8,734 bases of DNA from an uncultured Lachnospiraceae bacterium (GTDB taxonomy: Bacteria > Bacillota > Clostridia > Lachnospirales > Lachnospiraceae), in contig USJG01000096.1 in the NCBI GenBank assembly GCA_900554925.1, forward strand, positions 1-8,734, in the 5' to 3' direction. The notes under the pieces were generated by a model. It was given only the letters and a program-made list of their open reading frames with translations, searched no databases and was not told the origin of the DNA. The position numbers were made by a program, and so were the translations under genes. This document shows positions 5,903 to 8,734 of this stretch, piece by piece (within the stretch, counting starts at the first letter, position 1; each line of letters begins with the position of its first letter).

Positions 5903-6525
5903 TTCCATCTCCCAAATCGTATTTGTTTGTCTATGTCGGGGTTATATTGTTCTAATTGCGGTTCTTCGGGATTGGCGTAACCAATACCGATAAATACAGG
6001 TATCATATAGGTTGGCGGCACTTTCAGTTTTTTCTTAACGATGTCGTGTTCTTTATTTAGCGGTATACGCATGGAGCAGGATAATCCTTCTGCTGTTGCC
6101 GCTAAAAAGATATTTTCTATCACGCACCAAATAGTGGCAAAGGGATTTAATTTTGAAACATATTCACCGTTCAATTCTTTTGATCTGAATAAGGGAATAA
6201 TTACATACGGCGCTTCTTTCAGCATGGTATATTGTTTTGGCATAGCATAACCGTACATTTTTTGACCTAATGTAATCGGATAAGGTCTGGGCATATTCAG
6301 ATATTTGTCGGCATTGAATTTATCTGCAATCGCTTTAGCTTCGGAAAAGGCATATTCTTTTTCTTCGTCAGTTCTTAAAACGATATACTGCCAATTACGG
6401 TTATGATCCCAGGTGGGGGCTTTGTTTCCTGCCTCTAAAATCCTTTTAATGACCTCAAAATCCACTTCCGTATCCAAAAATTCCCTCGTCGTTTTTCTTT
6501 TGTTAATTGCTTCGTAAAATTCCAT
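5899..6525 (-). CDS. nitroreductase family protein
   Basis: A cytoplasmic flavoenzyme of the nitroreductase superfamily, which binds FMN and reduces nitro compounds, quinones or other electrophiles with NAD(P)H. The N-terminal EAINKRKTTREF (residues 5-16) carries the Arg10, Lys11 and Arg14 cluster that holds the FMN phosphate. NKAPTWDHNRNWQYIVL (about 34-50) matches the second conserved block (APS/T...NxQ). The FLAATAEGLSC segment and the final IGIGYANPEEP are also typical. At 208 residues it is close to family size. The gene begins 3 bases after the stop of the MarR-type regulator, with GGAG 9 bases before its ATG inside the regulator's end, so the two are clearly one operon. The regulator probably senses a compound this enzyme acts on. 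The physiological substrate cannot be told. Confidence 0.92.
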   Translation of the reverse strand: MEFYEAINKRKTTREFLDTEVDFEVIKRILEAGNKAPTWDHNRNWQYIVLRTDEEKEYAFSEAKAIADKFNADKYLNMPRPYPITLGQKMYGYAMPKQYTMLKEAPYVIIPLFRSKELNGEYVSKLNPFATIWCVIENIFLAATAEGLSCSMRIPLNKEHDIVKKKLKVPPTYMIPVFIGIGYANPEEPQLEQYNPDIDKQIRFGRWK

Positions 6526-6528
6526 AAT

Positions 6529-7053
6529 TTAATTCTCCGTTTCCTGATTAATAAGTTCTGTCAGATTTTTTGTAAATGTCCGTGAGAGACTAACTAACTG
6601 CTCTTGCTCCTCCTGTGTAAACATAGACATTGCCGTATCTTCTGCCCATGTGATGTGACGGACAACTTTTTCACAGTAAACTTTGCCTGCTTCGGTTATT
6701 CGTACTAATTTCTCCCGTTTATTTTCTTTGCGCTCTTCAACCGTTATGTATGCTTCGTTTAAAAGATTCCGTATAATCAGATTGACCGTCTGTTTAGACT
6801 GGAAAGTTCTGTGACAAATTTCCGTCTGTGTTACACCGCCCCTGCCATAGAAATCATCATAATATAGCACATTAACTACTAATAGTGTTTTCATCAACAT
6901 TCCGTGGCGTTTAGCATACTCATCATACAACGCAAGCTGCTCATCTCGAAATTTACAATACAAATATGCGTTCTTCCTGGTTTCCTTCGTTATATCAGCC
7001 ACCTCCCATAAAGTCAATTGCAGCACAGTCAATTTATTGACCATTATTAGCAT
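6529..7053 (-). CDS. MarR family transcriptional regulator
   Basis: A dimeric winged-helix repressor of the MarR type, probably controlling itself and the nitroreductase that follows 3 bases later. GVTQTEICHRTFQSKQTVNL is the helix-turn-helix and recognition helix; EERKENKREKLVRITEAG is the wing, with the conserved D/ExR-like basic tip and the LTxxG-type helix start. Helices before and after would form the dimer interface. The coordinates give the longest ORF with a usual start codon, but that start is doubtful: the ATG at 7053 is inside the -10 box, and the ATG at 7044 is at or before the expected transcription start. The strong GGGAGGTGG at 6999-7007 instead points to an ATA codon at 6993. 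That start gives a 154-residue protein beginning MTKETRKNAY, a normal MarR length. Confidence 0.88.
   Translation of the reverse strand: MLIMVNKLTVLQLTLWEVADITKETRKNAYLYCKFRDEQLALYDEYAKRHGMLMKTLLVVNVLYYDDFYGRGGVTQTEICHRTFQSKQTVNLIIRNLLNEAYITVEERKENKREKLVRITEAGKVYCEKVVRHITWAEDTAMSMFTQEEQEQLVSLSRTFTKNLTELINQETEN
6999..7007 (-). promoter_or_regulatory. strong RBS pointing to an ATA start at 6993
   Basis: GGGAGGTGG on the minus strand is the best Shine-Dalgarno site near the MarR gene. Its GGAGG core (7002-7006) is 8 bases from ATA at 6991-6993, in the MarR frame. No ATG, GTG or TTG in that frame lies at a suitable distance. Confidence 0.6.
7028..7041. promoter_or_regulatory. candidate MarR operator (6-2-6 palindrome)
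   Basis: GTCAATTTATTGAC is a perfect inverted repeat with a 2-base centre. It begins 7 bases after the -10 box, covering the expected transcription start. A further half-site, GTCAAT, occurs at 7013-7018, exactly 15 bases from the first. Position and symmetry fit autoregulation by the MarR protein. Confidence 0.55.
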
Positions 7054-7078
7054 AACAAGTTTCCCGCCTGTTTGTCAA
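7049..7078 (-). promoter_or_regulatory. promoter of the MarR-nitroreductase operon
   Basis: TTGACA (7073-7078) and TATGCT (7049-7054) on the minus strand are 18 bases apart, a good sigma-A-type promoter. The predicted start of transcription is near 7042, which overlaps the candidate operator. Confidence 0.65.
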
Positions 7079-7138
7079 GAGCACAATCAGATGGGAATAT
7101 AACAATAATCAAATCACCTGTTTTATACCAAATTGAGC

Positions 7139-7176
7139 AAAAAAAAGCATCTGGATATTTATTATCCAAATGCTTT
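7139..7176 (-). terminator. intrinsic terminator of the DUF6056-type gene
   Basis: Two 14-base arms (7163-7176 and 7144-7157) pair around a 5-base loop with one wobble pair, followed by eight T residues on the minus strand (7146-7139). It starts 13 bases after the stop of the membrane-protein gene and separates that locus from the MarR operon. Confidence 0.9.
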
Positions 7177-7189
7177 GATATTGCTGTCT

Positions 7190-8575
7190 CTACCCAAATT
7201 TTTCATTCCACAAATCCCGCGGTATTGCTGTGATACATTCAATTTCGTAATATCCTTCATAATATTGATTAATCCAATAACCGGGATCTTCCTGCATATC
7301 CGAATCATGGGCATTGCTAAAAGTATTTCTGAATTCCTCTCTATATTGAGGAATAACAACCCGGTTCTCTCCTTCATCTACAGCCCTTTCAATTAACGCT
7401 ATCCTCTCTTTATCTTCTCTATATATCCGCGCTAAATTCACCAGATTTTCAACATATACAAAAAAGAAACTGATTGCCAGTATCCATAGTGCACAATAAT
7501 AACCAAGATACAACTCCCTTTTATTGGTAACTCCTTTACACAGGTAGAAAAAGCTTTGTACGCATGCAATAATCAAAAATATGCCTGCTCCAAAATAAGC
7601 CCTGTTCATGGGTGTTGGTATTAATACCAGGACAAATGCTGTGGCTGCTGATGCAACTACAAATGGGCTTATGTCTTCTAAAATAATTTTTATTTTTCTA
7701 TTACATACAACTAAGGCTATAATTATACAGCCAAGTATAATTATAAGTTCCAAAAACAAACGATCTATTTCTACAAAGCATTTATATAATCTTGAAAGAT
7801 AGCCTGTCAATCCATCATAATTCTCAATACCGCTTTGTACCGCTGCACGCTTGTGCGCCCCTGGCGATAATACGATACCCATTAAACCGCACAGCATTCC
7901 TAAATGAGAGGTTATTATATATGGCTGAATATATTCTCCTATTTTTACATTTTTTTCTTTCTTTTGATTTATATATGTGCTTATTGTAAACATCAAAATC
8001 AGCAAAAGCCCGCCGCCAGAAGTATTTTCATTGCACCATCCTGCAATTAATCCATACAAAAACATAGAAAATGCGGTTAATATTTTTCTTTTTATTTGTT
8101 TCTTTTTTAATATTTTGCGATATAATGTTACAAAACCCAGTATGATCACGCTTCCCCATAAATAATTACATGCCCCGCAAAGCCAGAGAATCGTTTCTCC
8201 AAAGTTAACGCTATATCTCCATATAGCAAACACTATCAATAGATACAGGCTGCTATCATAGCCCTTTCTCCCCTGGATGTTCCAGTAAATCATTAGAGAC
8301 AATAAAACAAACATTATACTGTTAACAATATTAAAAATATATTTATCAAATACTAAAGAAAGTCGAATATTAAATTGTCCTATTATACGTCCGCTATTGC
8401 TTAAATATTCCTGATATTGCTGCCTGACCAGGTCAAATACATTCCTGGCTTCCTTCACATTATCTTTGTAAATAATATCATCGGATAAATATGGAGTTAA
8501 TGCATTATAAATCAGGATAGTAATAAAAACTCCCAAAACGCATATAATGAATATATGTTTTTTATATTTTTTCAT
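7190..8575 (-). CDS. polytopic membrane protein, DUF6056/GT-C glycosyltransferase-like
   Basis: An integral membrane protein of 461 residues with about ten hydrophobic segments, beginning with a typical signal anchor (MKKYKKHIFIICVLGVF). Features fitting DUF6056-type proteins, numbered from the ATG at 8575: an Asp-Asp pair (32-33) right after the first membrane segment, the place of the catalytic acid in GT-C enzymes; a WLCGACNYLWG segment (131-141); WCNENT (180-185); and LSPGAHKR (237-244). A soluble C-terminal part follows from about residue 380. By analogy it may transfer a sugar from a lipid carrier onto a surface polysaccharide, but this is inference. An in-frame TTG at 8599 lacks a ribosome binding site. 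The ATG at 8575 overlaps the previous gene's stop as ATGA and has GGAA-rich sequence before it, so I use 8575. The gene is clearly more AT-rich than the metY region. Confidence 0.8.
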   Translation of the reverse strand: MKKYKKHIFIICVLGVFITILIYNALTPYLSDDIIYKDNVKEARNVFDLVRQQYQEYLSNSGRIIGQFNIRLSLVFDKYIFNIVNSIMFVLLSLMIYWNIQGRKGYDSSLYLLIVFAIWRYSVNFGETILWLCGACNYLWGSVIILGFVTLYRKILKKKQIKRKILTAFSMFLYGLIAGWCNENTSGGGLLLILMFTISTYINQKKEKNVKIGEYIQPYIITSHLGMLCGLMGIVLSPGAHKRAAVQSGIENYDGLTGYLSRLYKCFVEIDRLFLELIIILGCIIIALVVCNRKIKIILEDISPFVVASAATAFVLVLIPTPMNRAYFGAGIFLIIACVQSFFYLCKGVTNKRELYLGYYCALWILAISFFFVYVENLVNLARIYREDKERIALIERAVDEGENRVVIPQYREEFRNTFSNAHDSDMQEDPGYWINQYYEGYYEIECITAIPRDLWNEKFG

Positions 8576-8734
8576 TGTTCCATTCCATTTTCTGTACAAA
8601 TCATTTTAAATAATTTTTCAATCCGACTTTTTTCTTTCCACCTCCGAGTCATTGCTGAATCATGGCAATTTATATAGTATATAACATCGTAAAAATTATT
8701 TGAAACAAGTTTTTGTTTATGATAACCGTCAATG
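8572..8734 (-). CDS. C-terminal end of an unrecognised gene, cut by the window edge
   Basis: The minus strand is open from the window edge for 53 codons to TGA at 8572-8574, overlapping the next gene's ATG by 4 bases. The composition looks genuinely coding: aromatic-rich NNFYDVIYYINCHDSA is followed by a basic helix-like MTRRWKEKSRIEKLFK. I do not recognise the family. The close coupling to a DUF6056-type membrane protein suggests a role in the same surface-glycan pathway, possibly a glycosyltransferase, but nothing in the visible part proves it. Confidence 0.65.
   Translation of the reverse strand, partial: IDGYHKQKLVSNNFYDVIYYINCHDSAMTRRWKEKSRIEKLFKMICTENGMEQ

Noticed and set aside
7082..7138. 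Second promoter upstream of the MarR operon
   Set aside because: Several TATA-like hexamers occur in this AT-rich stretch but none has a matching -35, whereas the TTGACA/TATGCT pair downstream is clearly better.

Overview
The window looks like a chromosomal segment of a Clostridia bacterium, most likely family Lachnospiraceae (Bacillota). The basis is indirect: the style of the proteins (an XRE regulator with membrane segments and a zinc ribbon, a rubredoxin-tipped glutamate-synthase-like protein, a DUF6056-type membrane protein, a fragment of an Rpn-type nuclease/transposase), consistent GGAGG ribosome binding sites, and moderately AT-rich DNA. There is no rRNA, tRNA, CRISPR array or intact insertion sequence. 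Almost every gene is on the minus strand, so transcription runs from right to left.

Layout from right to left on the minus strand. (1) 8734-7190: the last 53 codons of an unrecognised gene overlap by 4 bases a polytopic membrane protein resembling DUF6056/GT-C glycosyltransferases. The pair is AT-rich, probably part of a surface-polysaccharide locus, and closes with a textbook terminator at 7139-7176. (2) 7078-5899: a MarR-family regulator and a nitroreductase form a two-gene operon behind a TTGACA/TATGCT promoter. A GTCAAT/ATTGAC palindrome at the expected transcription start is a likely autoregulatory operator. The two upstream ATG codons sit on the promoter, and the best-placed start is an ATA codon. 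(3) 5764-5159: an XRE regulator with two membrane segments and a zinc ribbon, starting at TTG. (4) 5110-2278: a rubredoxin/FMN glutamate-synthase-domain protein followed by O-acetylhomoserine sulfhydrylase (metY). A 7-4-7 A/T palindrome lies just downstream of the first gene's promoter. The block ends at a bidirectional terminator. (5) 1739-183: an extended -10 promoter, a 13-codon leader ORF, a CPBP-family intramembrane protease and a GNAT acetyltransferase.

The only plus-strand gene trace is 1857-2177, the C-terminal third of an Rpn-family (PD-(D/E)XK) protein, converging on metY. Positions 1-182 hold no recognisable gene but contain a perfect 24-base palindrome.

I do not see a clearly new multi-gene system. 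The points most worth checking are the apparent ATA start and operator of the MarR gene, the rubredoxin fusion on a glutamate synthase core that lacks its glutaminase domain, and two very short ORFs (1628-1669 and 5846-5902) with convincing translation signals. Several start sites are moved from the longest possible ORF to internal codons, on the basis of ribosome binding site spacing.
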